Origin: an uncultured Caldilineaceae bacterium | Lineage (GTDB): Bacteria > Chloroflexota > Anaerolineae > Caldilineales > Caldilineaceae | Reading direction: 5' to 3' | DNA length: 64,000 nucleotides | Assembly: GCA_951813625.1 (NCBI GenBank) | Contig: CATOTS010000009.1 | Span: 34,372-98,371 of the forward strand | In this document: in pieces, positions 1 to 8,049 of the stretch | Layout of the letters: each line of letters opens with the position of its first letter | Position numbering within the stretch: position 1 is the stretch's first letter | Made by a program: the position numbers and the translations under genes | Notes under the pieces: model-generated | Databases searched by the model: none | Told to the model about the DNA's origin: nothing | Seen by the model: the letters and a program-made list of their open reading frames with translations, nothing else

Positions 1-445
1 CGGCGGCGGAATACTTGTGGACGCGCGCGTTGTCGTAGCCGTCGGAGATGAAGAGGTCGCCGTTGGAGGCGACGGCCAAGTCGGTGGGTAGGCGGAACGG
101 TTCTCCCGGTGCGCCCTCTTGCCCTGGCACGCCGATCGTCAAGACCAGCTCGGCCTGGGGATTGAACTTGAAGACGCAGTGGGTCTCGCGCTCGGTGCAC
201 CAGACGTTGTCCTCGCTGTCGATGAAAATGCCGTGCGCGTCTTTGATGACGTCCTCCCCCCAGGAGGAGAGGAAGTTGCCTTCACGGTCGAAGACGACAA
301 GTGGATGCTCGCTGCGCGAATAGACGAAGACGCGGTCCTGCGAGTCGCAGGCGACGGCGGCTACCCAGCCGAACTGCCAGCCGGCGGGCAGTGTGCCCCA
401 GTTTTCGACCAACTCGTACTGATAGTTCCCGGATCCGAACGGCAT
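1..445 (-). CDS. NHL-type beta-propeller protein, C-terminus outside window
   Basis: The reading frame on the minus strand starts at ATG 445 after a good Shine-Dalgarno (AAAGGAGAA) and stays open to the window edge, giving 148 residues of an incomplete protein. It shows repeated blades of the form (V/A)-x-(D/S)-x-(D/N)-(D/R)-(V/L)-(F/W)-(V/I) such as CDSQDRVFVY, IDSEDNVWC and ASNGDLFISD, spaced about 45 residues apart, which is the signature of NHL or six-bladed beta-propellers related to peptidyl-alpha-hydroxyglycine lyase. No signal peptide is seen. Such propellers bind ligands or act as lyases; the specific role here is unknown. It lies downstream of, and on the same strand as, the dehydrogenase at 539-1597, with about 90 bases between, so co-transcription is plausible. 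Confidence 0.8.
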   Translation of the reverse strand, partial: MPFGSGNYQYELVENWGTLPAGWQFGWVAAVACDSQDRVFVYSRSEHPLVVFDREGNFLSSWGEDVIKDAHGIFIDSEDNVWCTERETHCVFKFNPQAELVLTIGVPGQEGAPGEPFRLPTDLAVASNGDLFISDGYDNARVHKYSAA

Positions 446-538
446 CGTGTTCTCCTTTGGCTGGTTAGGTGGCGCCGCCTTTGCAGAGCGACTTCAAGGC
501 GATCGTCAGAGATGTACTGACGCCTGCGACCGTTGTTA

Positions 539-1597
539 CTAATTGTCCCACGCTTTGACCGCGATCTTGATCACTTCCTCACCGCCAAGGCGGTAGGTGC
601 CGTTGAGGGCATGGAAGCCGTCCTCGACGCGCTCAAGGGGCAGCGTGTGGCTGACCATATCGCCGTAGGGATATTCGTTTTTCTCCAGAATGCGGAGCCC
701 GCGCACGAAGTGGTCGTAGGTGCTGGCCCAGACCGCCTCGAAACGCAGGTTCTTGCGCATGAGCAGCTGATTGATATTGAAATCGATGGATCCCATGTCG
801 ACGAAGTGGCCGACTTCGACGAAGGTGCCGCTCTGGCGGACGTAGCCGAGCCCTTCGGGCGTGGCGGCTAGAAAGCCGGAGCATTCGAAGACGACGTCTG
901 CGCCTTGCTTCATGGGGGTATGCCAGAGTACCTGTTCGGTGCGCTCTTCGGGAGAATTGATTTCCTCGATATTGATGGTTACGTCGGCGCCGTAGCGCTT
1001 GGCCAGCTCGAGACGTGCGGCGGGGCCGCCGACCATGATGATCTGGGCTGCGCCCATCTGCTTGGCGCAGAGGAGGGTGACGAGGCCGATTGCGCCGCTA
1101 CCCTGGACGACGACGGTATCGCCCAGCTGCGCCTGGCCGCGCATCGCGGCGTGGACGCCGATGGTGAAGGGTTCGGTCAGGACCGCGGCTTCGGGCGAGC
1201 AGTCGGTCTTGAGCATCAGTGTGTTGTGGAGGCCGAGGTAGATGTAGTCGGCGAAGCCGCCGTAGAAGTGGGGCGGGACGTCGGGCGTATCGTAGAAGCC
1301 GTAGGCGCCATAGCCCATTGTGCCGGGGGAGAATATGACGCGGTCGCCTTCCTCAACTGGCCGGCCGATGTAGTCGACCGCGCCGCCCGTGCCGATGGCC
1401 TCGATAATGCCGACGTTTTCGTGGCCGAGGACCATCTCGCCCTCTATGCCGTTCTGCCAGTTGTGCAGGTCGGTGCCGCAAATGCCGGCCAGCTCCTGGC
1501 GGAGCAGCACTTTTCCTGGCTCCGGATCGGGAACGGGGTATTCGCGGATTTCAAAGTCCTGTCCGTGGGCGATGACCGCCCGTCCTGTTTTTGCCAT
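539..1597 (-). CDS. Zinc-dependent MDR-family alcohol/polyol dehydrogenase
   Basis: This 352-residue protein is a medium-chain dehydrogenase. It has the catalytic-zinc cysteine in AGICGTDLH, the GHE motif in VLGHENVG, and a Rossmann NAD(P)-binding motif in VQGSGAIGLV. The lobe that normally carries four structural-zinc cysteines has none (SPGTMGYGAYGF region), as in some sorbitol and threonine dehydrogenase relatives. I chose ATG 1597 because an AGGAG lies just upstream (CAGGAGATATCGA) and homology begins there; the frame extends further upstream without a ribosome site. It probably oxidises a sugar alcohol or related secondary alcohol. Substrate cannot be read from sequence. Confidence 0.88.
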   Translation of the reverse strand: MAKTGRAVIAHGQDFEIREYPVPDPEPGKVLLRQELAGICGTDLHNWQNGIEGEMVLGHENVGIIEAIGTGGAVDYIGRPVEEGDRVIFSPGTMGYGAYGFYDTPDVPPHFYGGFADYIYLGLHNTLMLKTDCSPEAAVLTEPFTIGVHAAMRGQAQLGDTVVVQGSGAIGLVTLLCAKQMGAAQIIMVGGPAARLELAKRYGADVTINIEEINSPEERTEQVLWHTPMKQGADVVFECSGFLAATPEGLGYVRQSGTFVEVGHFVDMGSIDFNINQLLMRKNLRFEAVWASTYDHFVRGLRILEKNEYPYGDMVSHTLPLERVEDGFHALNGTYRLGGEEVIKIAVKAWDN

Positions 1598-1693
1598 TCG
1601 ATATCTCCTGCTGCCGGCTGCGTGTGCTTTGATCGAGTTGCGGGTGCTTTCGGCTGCGGCTCCCGTCATCCGCTTTGGCGTTCGGTCACGAGC

Positions 1694-1726
1694 GTGTTGT
1701 GTCACAGAGTCTTGTGTTGTGTCGCA
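1694..1726. promoter_or_regulatory. Two phased direct repeats upstream of the dehydrogenase
   Basis: GTGTTGTGTCACA (1694-1706) is repeated as GTGTTGTGTCGCA (1714-1726), offset by exactly 20 bp, or about two helical turns. Each contains a TGTG-N-CACA-like dyad. The pair sits about 100 bp upstream of the dehydrogenase start, where a transcription factor would bind. No regulator gene is adjacent, so the operator reading is inference. Confidence 0.35.
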
Positions 1727-1750
1727 AGATATTTCTATTACCGACTTTTG

Positions 1751-1790
1751 TCCGGTCAAGTACGGCCAAGTACGGTCAAGTACGGTCAGG
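1751..1790. repeat. Decamer tandem array (unit T[AC]CGGTCAAG), four copies
   Basis: Four consecutive 10-bp units of the form TMCGGYCARG run from 1751 to 1790 and end in TCGGGT. A very similar array with unit CGGTCAGGTC occurs at 58261-58300 and also ends in GTCGGGT, so the two belong to one family. Function unknown. Confidence 0.75.
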
Positions 1791-2126
1791 TCGGGTGGGA
1801 TCGATTTTTCTGAACGCCATGGGCGTGTGCGGTCCCGGCGGAAAGGCGCCTTCTCGCGATAGAGTGTGGGAGTCGTTCAGGCGGTTTCGGGCGGTCCTTT
1901 CGGGACGTTTTCTGGCAGGGGGGCAACGACAAACTGCGTTATTGATTTGACGCGACGGGCGCCCTGCTCAAACTCCCATGTTTCCTATCCTGGTACCGGC
2001 TGTCGAATAGAATTGGTCGATTCGCTTGGCCTCGATGCAACTGCGCGTGATCCACGATTTTGCTTGCGCGCATTTCCGAACTATTGTACTAGACATTTGC
2101 GTTTCTTGCAATTGTGGAAATCTCAG

Positions 2127-2510
2127 AGGGTGCATCCCATCATTGGGGTGGGAATCGTCTGGAGGGGAATCCATGCCAGCGGTGGCTGAGACTGTTTAGC
2201 GGGTCTGGGAGAGGTACAGGGCTGGCGCTGGGCTTGCCCCAACGGTGGCCGCGGCGTTCGTTGATTTGGGGGCGGCGCGTTGGGCCGCAGGCGGTACAGG
2301 GTCGCATCGACCCCACACGCGGCGCTGGGCGAACATCAGGGGGGCGTTGCGGGGGGAGTCCCCCCGCACAAGGGAGGGCCGCAGGCCCGACCGTCCAGAA
2401 CTGTAGTTGCCAGTTGCCAGGAACTGTTTGGAGTGGTGGACAGTGGACTGGCCATGACTCCGTGGCTGCCCGAGGAATAGGAACTTGTACACCAGTTTTG
2501 GACTGCACCC
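2127..2510. mobile_element. Non-autonomous transposon-like element, copy 1 (384 bp)
   Basis: The left end reads AGGGTGCATCCC and the right end, read inward, GGGTGCAGTCC, giving imperfect terminal inverted repeats of roughly 20 bp. The octamer AATCTCAG is present on both sides (2119-2126 and 2511-2518), an exact 8-bp target-site duplication. Inside is a GC-rich core (2339-2400) shared with three other places in the window. No transposase is encoded; short open frames across it are by-products of the repeat. The second full copy is at 60301-60960. Confidence 0.75.
2339..2400. repeat. GC-rich core repeat, copy 1
   Basis: About 62 bp beginning GGGGGGCGTTGCGG and ending GACCGTCCAGAA. It contains two palindromes: GCGGGGGGA/TCCCCCCGC (2349-2367) and GGGCC-GCA-GGCCC (2376-2388). 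Near-identical copies are at 6455-6515, 60525-60586 and 60787-60848. Confidence 0.85.
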
Positions 2511-2622
2511 AATCTCAGCCCGACATCTCTAATGACAGTATTAGGATACGGATGAGCTTTGTAGATGATGGTAGAATCGAGTCCAGCAGGTGGAAGGGTG
2601 GTTGACAGAATGGGGAGGGGAT

Positions 2623-2829
2623 ATGAGCGGGCGGGCGGGTAAAGTTGCGCCGGAGGACGCGGAAAGGCGGGGGCTTCGTGAGCAGCTGCTGGTGGAAAGG
2701 GCATGCATCCAGAAGGAGATCAGCTGCTATCCCACGCCGATTGCGGGCTGTGACGAACAGTTCAACTACTTGCAGGAGCGGCTCTCGCAGATCCGCCGCG
2801 AGCTGGCGAGAATCCCGGAGCGGCAATAG
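2623..2829 (+). CDS. Small hypothetical protein, predicted alpha-helical
   Basis: A 68-residue frame starts at ATG 2623 behind a purine-rich GGGGAGGGG ribosome site and ends at TAG 2829. It is rich in Glu, Arg, Leu and Gln with heptad-like spacing (LREQLLVERACIQKEI, then LQERLSQIRRELARI), so a short helical hairpin or coiled coil is likely. Two cysteines flank a proline-containing turn. I recognise no family. It lies between the repeat element and lexA, pointing rightward. Confidence 0.5.
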   Translation: MSGRAGKVAPEDAERRGLREQLLVERACIQKEISCYPTPIAGCDEQFNYLQERLSQIRRELARIPERQ

Positions 2830-2964
2830 AGCCGCGGCCGCCGCGAATTGAGCTCAATCGGTAGGCAGGACAAGAAACTCGGCGGCGGCCTAACGCTAGA
2901 CTTTGTCGTTGTCACTCAGATTTGTGAATGTGGGGGCACAGGCGCCTTGCTGAGTTCGTCGCAA

Positions 2965-3663
2965 CTATTCCAACTGACGGATGACGGACACGACTTTGCC
3001 CTTGACGCTCACAGCGGCGGCCGGTAGGAAAATCTCCGGGTAGCTGGCGTTGGCCGGGCGCAAGCGGACCTGGTCGCCTTCGAGATAGAAGTGTTTGAGG
3101 GTGGTCTCATTCTGGTTGTCGATCCAAGCGGCGACCATTTCCCCGTTTTCGGCCTGTTCCTGGTGGCGGAGGATGACGATGTCGCCATCGAGGACGCTGG
3201 CGTCGATCATCGAGTCACCCTGGACGCGCAGTGCATAGAGCTCGGTGGGATTGCGGAAGAGAGACTCGTTGAGTTCGAGCCACTCGTCGGCGTTGAAATG
3301 ATCGGCGGGCTCGACCTGGATCGGCTGACCTGCGGCGATGAAACCGAGCACGGGAACCTGGAAGAAACCCTGGAGCGGACTGCCACTGCCAGCGGGGTCT
3401 GCGTCGGACGGCGCACCGGTCAGATCAGTGGCAAGCCCCAATTCCTGAAGTCGCTCCCAGGCCAGACTCAGGCCGCGGCTCACCTCTTTGTCGCGGCGGA
3501 TCAACTCATGGCGTTCCAGTTTGGTCAGGTTGTACTTTACAACGGAAGTGCTCGAGATGCCGCAGGCGCGGCCGATTTCGCGAATCGTGGGAGGGTAGTT
3601 GTTGCTCCCGACAAAGTCGGCGATGAAGGAGAGCATGTTCTTTTGGCGTTCCGACAGTTTCAT
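2965..3663 (-). CDS. lexA: LexA SOS repressor
   Basis: This 232-residue protein has an N-terminal winged helix-turn-helix (about residues 5-62, with PPTIREIGRACGISSTSVVKYNL as recognition region) and a C-terminal S24 self-cleavage domain. The cleavage bond is Ala111-Gly112 in FIAAGQ. The catalytic dyad is Ser151 in QGDSMID and Lys190 in ETTLKHF. It represses DNA-damage genes until RecA filaments trigger autocleavage. The promoter upstream is a near-consensus sigma-70 promoter with a candidate LexA box inside the spacer, so autoregulation is expected. The leader also carries three perfect 12-bp repeats. It is transcribed divergently from the beta-CASP nuclease gene. Confidence 0.96.
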   Translation of the reverse strand: MKLSERQKNMLSFIADFVGSNNYPPTIREIGRACGISSTSVVKYNLTKLERHELIRRDKEVSRGLSLAWERLQELGLATDLTGAPSDADPAGSGSPLQGFFQVPVLGFIAAGQPIQVEPADHFNADEWLELNESLFRNPTELYALRVQGDSMIDASVLDGDIVILRHQEQAENGEMVAAWIDNQNETTLKHFYLEGDQVRLRPANASYPEIFLPAAAVSVKGKVVSVIRQLE

Positions 3664-3699
3664 GGCTATGCTCCTGGCATGTGGATGGATGCGCCTTTG

Positions 3700-3735
3700 C
3701 TTGATACTTGGCTTGATACTTGGCTTGATACTTGG
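3700..3735. repeat. Three perfect tandem 12-mers in the lexA leader
   Basis: CTTGATACTTGG occurs three times without mismatch (3700-3711, 3712-3723, 3724-3735). Read in the lexA direction the unit is CCAAGTATCAAG. The lexA -10 region nearby (CCCAAGTATACAAG on the plus strand) resembles the unit. The array lies between the predicted lexA transcription start (about 3790) and the start codon. Confidence 0.85.
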
Positions 3736-3797
3736 GGCTCAGCTTGTTACCATTGGTTAATCCCAAGCATTTCAAGCATTTCCCAAACGTTATCCCA

Positions 3798-3826
3798 AGT
3801 ATACAAGAACATCTGTGCGGTGTCAA
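3798..3826 (-). promoter_or_regulatory. Sigma-70 promoter of lexA with internal LexA-like box
   Basis: On the minus strand TTGACA (3826-3821) and TATACT (3803-3798) are separated by 17 bp, an almost ideal promoter. The spacer contains GCACAGATGTTC (3818-3807), one mismatch from the GAAC-N4-GTTC box bound by Gram-positive-type LexA proteins. A second copy of the motif, GCACGAATGTTC, lies at 3837-3848. Binding by this LexA is inference. Confidence 0.7.
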
Positions 3827-3839
3827 GTCCCTTCCCGCA

Positions 3840-3880
3840 CGAATGTTCCAGGATTGAGGAAGGCTGAGGAGGAACATTCG
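3840..3880 (+). promoter_or_regulatory. Perfect inverted repeat bracketing the ribosome site of the nuclease gene
   Basis: CGAATGTTCC (3840-3849) and GGAACATTCG (3871-3880) are perfect 10-bp complements separated by 21 bases that contain AGGATTGAGGAAGGCTGAGGA. The right arm ends at the base before ATG 3881. In RNA this would fold with the Shine-Dalgarno in the loop; in DNA each arm contains a LexA half-site-like GTTC/GAAC. Either reading is inference. Confidence 0.6.
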
Positions 3881-5287
3881 ATGCGGCTTACATTTCACGG
3901 TGCGGCGCAGGAAGTTACTGGGTCGATGCACCTGTTGGAGGTGAACGGGCAGCGAATTCTGCTGGATTGCGGACTATACCAAGGGCGGCGGAGAGATACT
4001 TACGCGCGAAATCTGAACTTTCCGTGGGAGGCGGAGTCGATCGATTGCGTCGTGCTGAGCCACGCGCATATCGATCACACGGGCAAGCTGCCCAATCTGG
4101 TCAAACAGGGTTTTGACGGCAATGTCTGGTGTACGCCGGCGACGCGCAATCTTTCGGCCTATATGCTGATGGACAGCGGCTACATCCAGGAGAAGGATGT
4201 TGAGTATCTCAACCGCAGGCGGAGCCGGAAGGGGGAGCCACCGGTCGAGCCGATCTACACTCGGGCGGACGCCCGGGAGACGCTGCCGCTTTTTGTCAGT
4301 GTCGGCGAAGGGCGGCCGGCGCCGATCGCCAATGGCGTCAAGCTGACGTTTCACAACGCCGGACATATTCTGGGTTCGGCGATTGTGGAGCTGGAGATCG
4401 AGGAGTTTGCCAGCGGCAAGAGCTGGCGGGTTGTGTTCAGCGGCGATCTGGGCCGGGATGAGATTGCGTTGCTACAGAGCCCGGCTATCGTCTCGCAGGC
4501 TGATCTGCTGATTATGGAGAGTACCTACGGCGCGCGCCGGCACGGGCATTACGAAGCGGCGCAGAGGCGGTTGCGGGAGGTTGTGTGCAGGACGGCGCGG
4601 CGGCAGGGGAAGGTGATCATCCCCTCGTTTGCGGTGGGGCGCACGCAGGAGATCGTCTACGCCCTGAATCAGCTGGACGCGCGAGGCGACATCCCGGAGA
4701 TTCCTGTTTTTGTGGACAGCCCCCTGGCGGTGAATGCGACGGATGTGTTCCGCATGCACCCGGAGTCGTGGGACACGAACGTGCGGACGTTTCTGGAGGA
4801 CGGGCGGCGGCGGAGCCCGTTCGACTATCCGCGCATCGAGTATGTGCGGGAGGTGCGGCGCAGCAAGCAGCTCAACCACATGACGGAGCCGGCGATTATC
4901 ATCAGTGCCAGCGGCATGGCGGAGAGCGGGCGGGTGCTGCACCACCTGAAGAACAATGTAGGTCAAGCGGAGAACACAGTGCTGTTCGTCAGCTTCCAGG
5001 CGCAGCACACGCTTGGGCGGCGTATCCTGGAGGGGAGCGGTACGGTGCGGATCTTCGGCGAGGCGTACGACGTGCTGGCCGAGGTCGCGCGCATCAACGG
5101 TTACAGCGCGCACGCCGACCAGGCAGAGCTGCTGACGTGGGCGTCGCAGTTCGACCGAGGGAAGCTGCAACAGGTCTTTCTTGTCCACGGCGAGGCCGAG
5201 GGGACTGGCGCGCTGGCGGAAGAGTTACGGGGACAAGGTCACAGCGATGTGGTCGCGCCTACCTTGCATGAGTCGTTCGAGTTTTGA
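3881..5287 (+). CDS. Beta-CASP metallo-beta-lactamase RNA nuclease
   Basis: This 468-residue protein has the metallo-beta-lactamase core with SHAHIDH (His61, His63, Asp65, His66), a later metal histidine in NAGHILGS and an aspartate in FSGDLGR. The inserted beta-CASP domain carries the motif run [14 protein letters not shown], and the final metal ligand is in GYSAHADQ. Such proteins cleave or exonucleolytically trim RNA, like archaeal and bacterial CPSF73-type or YsgC-type nucleases. No KH domain is present, so it is the short form. ATG 3881 follows GAGGAGGAA directly. Divergent from lexA. Confidence in the family is high; the RNA target is unknown. Confidence 0.93.
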   Translation: MRLTFHGAAQEVTGSMHLLEVNGQRILLDCGLYQGRRRDTYARNLNFPWEAESIDCVVLSHAHIDHTGKLPNLVKQGFDGNVWCTPATRNLSAYMLMDSGYIQEKDVEYLNRRRSRKGEPPVEPIYTRADARETLPLFVSVGEGRPAPIANGVKLTFHNAGHILGSAIVELEIEEFASGKSWRVVFSGDLGRDEIALLQSPAIVSQADLLIMESTYGARRHGHYEAAQRRLREVVCRTARRQGKVIIPSFAVGRTQEIVYALNQLDARGDIPEIPVFVDSPLAVNATDVFRMHPESWDTNVRTFLEDGRRRSPFDYPRIEYVREVRRSKQLNHMTEPAIIISASGMAESGRVLHHLKNNVGQAENTVLFVSFQAQHTLGRRILEGSGTVRIFGEAYDVLAEVARINGYSAHADQAELLTWASQFDRGKLQQVFLVHGEAEGTGALAEELRGQGHSDVVAPTLHESFEF

Positions 5288-5317
5288 ACGGCTGCGCAGC
5301 CGGGCCGCCGCTCCTGA

Positions 5318-6187
5318 TCAGCAGCCGGCCAGGAAGCGGGCTCCGTGGAGAATGCCCTGTCTTTCGGTTTCCTCGGAGCCATTGAAGTTGGAATCTTCCA
5401 ACTCGATGGAGATGCATCCGCTGTAACCGTTCTGCGCGAGGATGCGAAGGCCCTCACCCCAGCGGAAGAGCCCGTGCCCGGGAATTGTATAGCGCCAGCT
5501 GTGGGCGCCGAACGCGATGCTGTCGGCGAATGTGGCCGGCTGTTCGTGGCCGTACTCGTAGAGACTCTCTTCGAGGATTTCGGTGTCCTTGCCGTGTACG
5601 TGGTGGACGCGATCGACGAACTCTTCGAGGAAGCGCAGCGGTTCGATGCCCATGCGGATCAGATGGGAGGGGTCGTAGTTGACGCTCATGGAGGGTGAGG
5701 GGACATCGCGGAGAAAGGCGCGAAGGGTCTCGGGCGTGCAGCAGAGGGCACCTGGGCCGGGCCAGCCTTCGATGACGTAGTGGGAGCCGCTTTCTTCGAG
5801 GACGCTGGCCAGCGCGGTAAAACTCTCGACCATGTAGCCGTAGTTATCGGCCCGCGGGAGCTCCGGATTATCAGGCAACATGACTTCGAAAAAGTTCTGG
5901 GGGCCGTCAGCGGTGCAGGCGCGGATGCATTCGCTGTTACGGGCGAGCGCGTCGGCGCGACGGACGGGATCGGCGGCGATCATGCCTTTGTGGTCGGGCA
6001 GATCGATGGAGCCGATGCGCAGACCGGCTGCGGCGACTTCCCTTGCGGATTCGGCAGAGCTGTGGTTGAGGTCGATCACCTCCAATTCGTTCCGGACGGC
6101 CCATTCCAGCACGGATGGGAGGTCGCGCTGCCACGGGGATTTGACCTGGCGGAAGCCGATGGGGAAGTTGCCTGTTCGCGTTTTCAT
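5318..6187 (-). CDS. Xylose isomerase-like TIM-barrel sugar epimerase/isomerase
   Basis: A 289-residue protein of the AP-endonuclease-2 / sugar phosphate isomerase fold. Typical family landmarks are seen: an acidic residue in YVIEGWPGP, the metal-site stretch SVNYDPSHL, the HVHGKD motif after strand six, and a C-terminal SIELED strand that provides the last metal-binding glutamate. These enzymes epimerise or isomerise keto-sugars or inositol intermediates. The start at 6187 is preceded by AAAGGATC. It converges with the nuclease gene, 30 bases away. Two more members of the family are at 54106-54981 and 62516-63409. Confidence 0.85.
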   Translation of the reverse strand: MKTRTGNFPIGFRQVKSPWQRDLPSVLEWAVRNELEVIDLNHSSAESAREVAAAGLRIGSIDLPDHKGMIAADPVRRADALARNSECIRACTADGPQNFFEVMLPDNPELPRADNYGYMVESFTALASVLEESGSHYVIEGWPGPGALCCTPETLRAFLRDVPSPSMSVNYDPSHLIRMGIEPLRFLEEFVDRVHHVHGKDTEILEESLYEYGHEQPATFADSIAFGAHSWRYTIPGHGLFRWGEGLRILAQNGYSGCISIELEDSNFNGSEETERQGILHGARFLAGC

Positions 6188-6615
6188 TGGGAAGATCCTT
6201 TGGAATCGGTTGAACTACGGGTCGCGGTATTATGACACAGACCTGGTGGATAGGCTCATCCTGGGGAAGACATCATTCGCATGGAATTCTATGACGGCGG
6301 TAACTACTAAGCCACATACGGCAACTGTATCGACCGGTCTTCCATCCCCGCCGCCATTCAGATTATCTGATTGCGTATTCGGTTGGCCGCCACCACGTTG
6401 GATAAGCCGCACTGCAGGAATGACGACGTACCGTCGGTGAGCGCTGGTTTTGGAGGGGGGCGTTGCGGGGGGAGTCCCCCCGCACAAGGGAGGGCCGCAG
6501 GCCCGACCGTCCAAAAAGCTAAGGAGAGAGAAAACACCTTCGCTCGCCCCATTCATGGTCGCAGACTGATAGCGGCTGAGTAGTTACTGACGACGAAAAA
6601 AATGTTGAAGCATAC
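6188..6615. other. Gene-free stretch containing a solitary core repeat
   Basis: No gene is convincing. It contains the GC-rich core copy at 6455-6515 and then an AAGGAGAG ribosome-like site (around 6520) with no matching start codon. The frame of the downstream methyltransferase stays open back to a TGA at 6577-6579 but has no ATG there. Confidence 0.5.
6455..6515. repeat. GC-rich core repeat, copy 2 (solitary)
   Basis: The same approximately 62-bp core as at 2339-2400, including both palindromes, but without the outer arms and terminal repeats of the full element. It is bordered by TTTTGGA on the left and TCCAAAA on the right, a short inverted repeat. It lies about 100 bp upstream of the methyltransferase start. 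Confidence 0.85.
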
Positions 6616-7167
6616 GTGCAGATGGCGGAGGGGTACGACGGAGGAGAACTGGTAGATGTCTTGAAGAAGTACTTGCCGCCTGGCTCGACGATCCTGGAGT
6701 TGGGCATGGGGCCTGGAAAGGATTTGGCCTTGCTCGCTGAGGCGTTCGACGCGACCGGCTCAGACCGGTCGGATGTGTTTTTGCGTCGCTATCGCCGGAA
6801 CCATCCGGATGCCAATGTATTGCTGCTGGATGCAATGACGCTGGAGACGGAACAACGATTCGACGCCATCTATTCCAACAAAGTGCTGCATCACCTGAAT
6901 GTGGATGAACTGCGAAAATCTCTACAACTGCAGGCGGCGAGACTGAATGGAAACGGCCTGGTATTGCACTCCTTCTGGTACGGCAAGGGTACGGAAGAAA
7001 ATCAAGGGATGCGGTTCACGTATTACACAGACGCGTCGCTTACAGCGGTCGCAGGCCCGGAATTCGACAAGGTTGCGTGTCTTCGGTATACAGAAATAGA
7101 CAAAGGTGATTCGCTGTATCTTCTCTTGCGTAAGTCCTCCGAAGCTCTGTCTACCCCTGTGCGGTAG
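6616..7167 (+). CDS. Class I SAM-dependent methyltransferase
   Basis: About 183 residues with motif I LELGMGPGKDLALL, the acidic end of strand 2 in ATGSDRSD, LLDAMTL, and the motif IV-like YSNKVLHHL. This is a small Rossmann methyltransferase; substrate is unknown. The start is uncertain: GTG 6616 is the first candidate and ATG 6622 the second, neither with a Shine-Dalgarno. Family members normally have several residues before the AYVQMAEGYDG stretch, and these residues are encoded here (frame open to 6580) but without a start codon. The N-terminus may have been altered by the nearby repeat. The last bases overlap the convergent sulfurtransferase gene. Confidence 0.75.
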   Translation: MQMAEGYDGGELVDVLKKYLPPGSTILELGMGPGKDLALLAEAFDATGSDRSDVFLRRYRRNHPDANVLLLDAMTLETEQRFDAIYSNKVLHHLNVDELRKSLQLQAARLNGNGLVLHSFWYGKGTEENQGMRFTYYTDASLTAVAGPEFDKVACLRYTEIDKGDSLYLLLRKSSEALSTPVR

Positions 7168-8032
7168 GCCGGGTGGGATCTGTGATCCAGTCGCTCCAGG
7201 AGCCGGGGTAAAGGCGGGCTTCGCCGATGCCGGCGTGTTCGAGGGCGAGGGCGTTGTGGCAGGCTGATACGCCGGAGCCGCAGTAGAAGATCACTTCGGA
7301 AGGGGGCCTGTTGCCCATGAGCTCGCTGAAGCGGGCGGCCAGCTCGGCGGGCTGGCGGAAGAGGCCGTCGCGCAGATTGCCGGCGTGGGGCAGGTTGGAG
7401 GCGCCGGGGATGTGGCCGCCGATGGGGTCGTGAGTTTCATTTTCGCCGCGGAAGCGGTCTGCGGCGCGGGCGTCGATGACGAGTGCGCCGCCGCTGGCGG
7501 TTTTAGCGAGCATCTCGGCGGCGTCGACGACGAGCTCGGGGCGTGGGCTGGCTGTAAAGCTGACGAGTTGTACGGTTTCATGGCCGCCGCGGGCGGGAAG
7601 ACCGGCGGCGGTCCAGGCGGCCCAGCCGCCGTCGAGCACGGCGACGGCTTCGTGGCCGAGCCAGCGCATCATCCACCACATGCGGGCGGCCATTGAGCCG
7701 CTGCCGTCGTCGTAGACGATGACTTGGGCGCTGTTGCCGATGCCAAGGCGGGCGAGTGTACGGGCGAAGTCGTCGGCCTCGGGCAGGGGATGCCGCCCGG
7801 TGCGGTCGGAAACGATCGGCCCCGACAGGTCCTCATCCAGATGTGCATACTGTGCGCCGGGAATATGACTCTGGGCGTAAGCGCAGCGACCGGCCTCGGT
7901 GTCTCCCAGGTCGAAGCGGCAGTCGACGATGCGGAAGGGGCTTGCGGCGGGGTCGTCTGCAGCTGCGAGCGCGTGCGAAAGTTGCGCGCAGTTGATGAGT
8001 GTGCGGAGCTGTTGCCCCTGTAGGTTGTCCAT
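7151..8032 (-). CDS. sseA: 3-mercaptopyruvate/thiosulfate sulfurtransferase
   Basis: A 293-residue tandem-rhodanese protein. The C-terminal rhodanese domain has the active-site loop CGSGVSAC with catalytic Cys251; the CGSG-V-(T/S)-A form is typical of mercaptopyruvate sulfurtransferase rather than classic rhodanese. The N-terminal inactive domain shows the YDDGSGSMAARMWWMMRWLGH and LDGG conserved regions. It moves sulfane sulfur to thiol or cyanide acceptors in the cytoplasm. The ATG at 8032 follows GAAAGGACC. It comes last in the run lutA-lutB-lutC, but a strong hairpin separates it from lutC, so it is probably expressed at a different level. Confidence 0.92.
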   Translation of the reverse strand: MDNLQGQQLRTLINCAQLSHALAAADDPAASPFRIVDCRFDLGDTEAGRCAYAQSHIPGAQYAHLDEDLSGPIVSDRTGRHPLPEADDFARTLARLGIGNSAQVIVYDDGSGSMAARMWWMMRWLGHEAVAVLDGGWAAWTAAGLPARGGHETVQLVSFTASPRPELVVDAAEMLAKTASGGALVIDARAADRFRGENETHDPIGGHIPGASNLPHAGNLRDGLFRQPAELAARFSELMGNRPPSEVIFYCGSGVSACHNALALEHAGIGEARLYPGSWSDWITDPTRPTAQG

Positions 8033-8049
8033 CTTTTCGGGTCCTTTCA

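Larger units (their letters stand above)
1598..2126. other. Gene-free stretch with repeats
   Basis: No convincing gene. It holds the phased direct repeats at 1694-1726, the 10-bp-period array at 1751-1790 and the left target duplication of the repeat element that begins at 2127. Short frames here lack ribosome sites and recognisable domains. Confidence 0.6.

Noticed and set aside
1968..2174. 68-residue frame on the minus strand
   Set aside because: No ribosome site, unusual composition, and it runs into the repeat element's left end.
2140..2826. Several 60-160-residue open frames through the repeat element and downstream
   Set aside because: They owe their length to the GC-rich core; the same peptides appear at every core copy, with no ribosome sites.
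3700..3735. Possible CRISPR-like repeat array
   Set aside because: Units are directly tandem, only 12 bp, without spacers, and there are no cas genes in the window.
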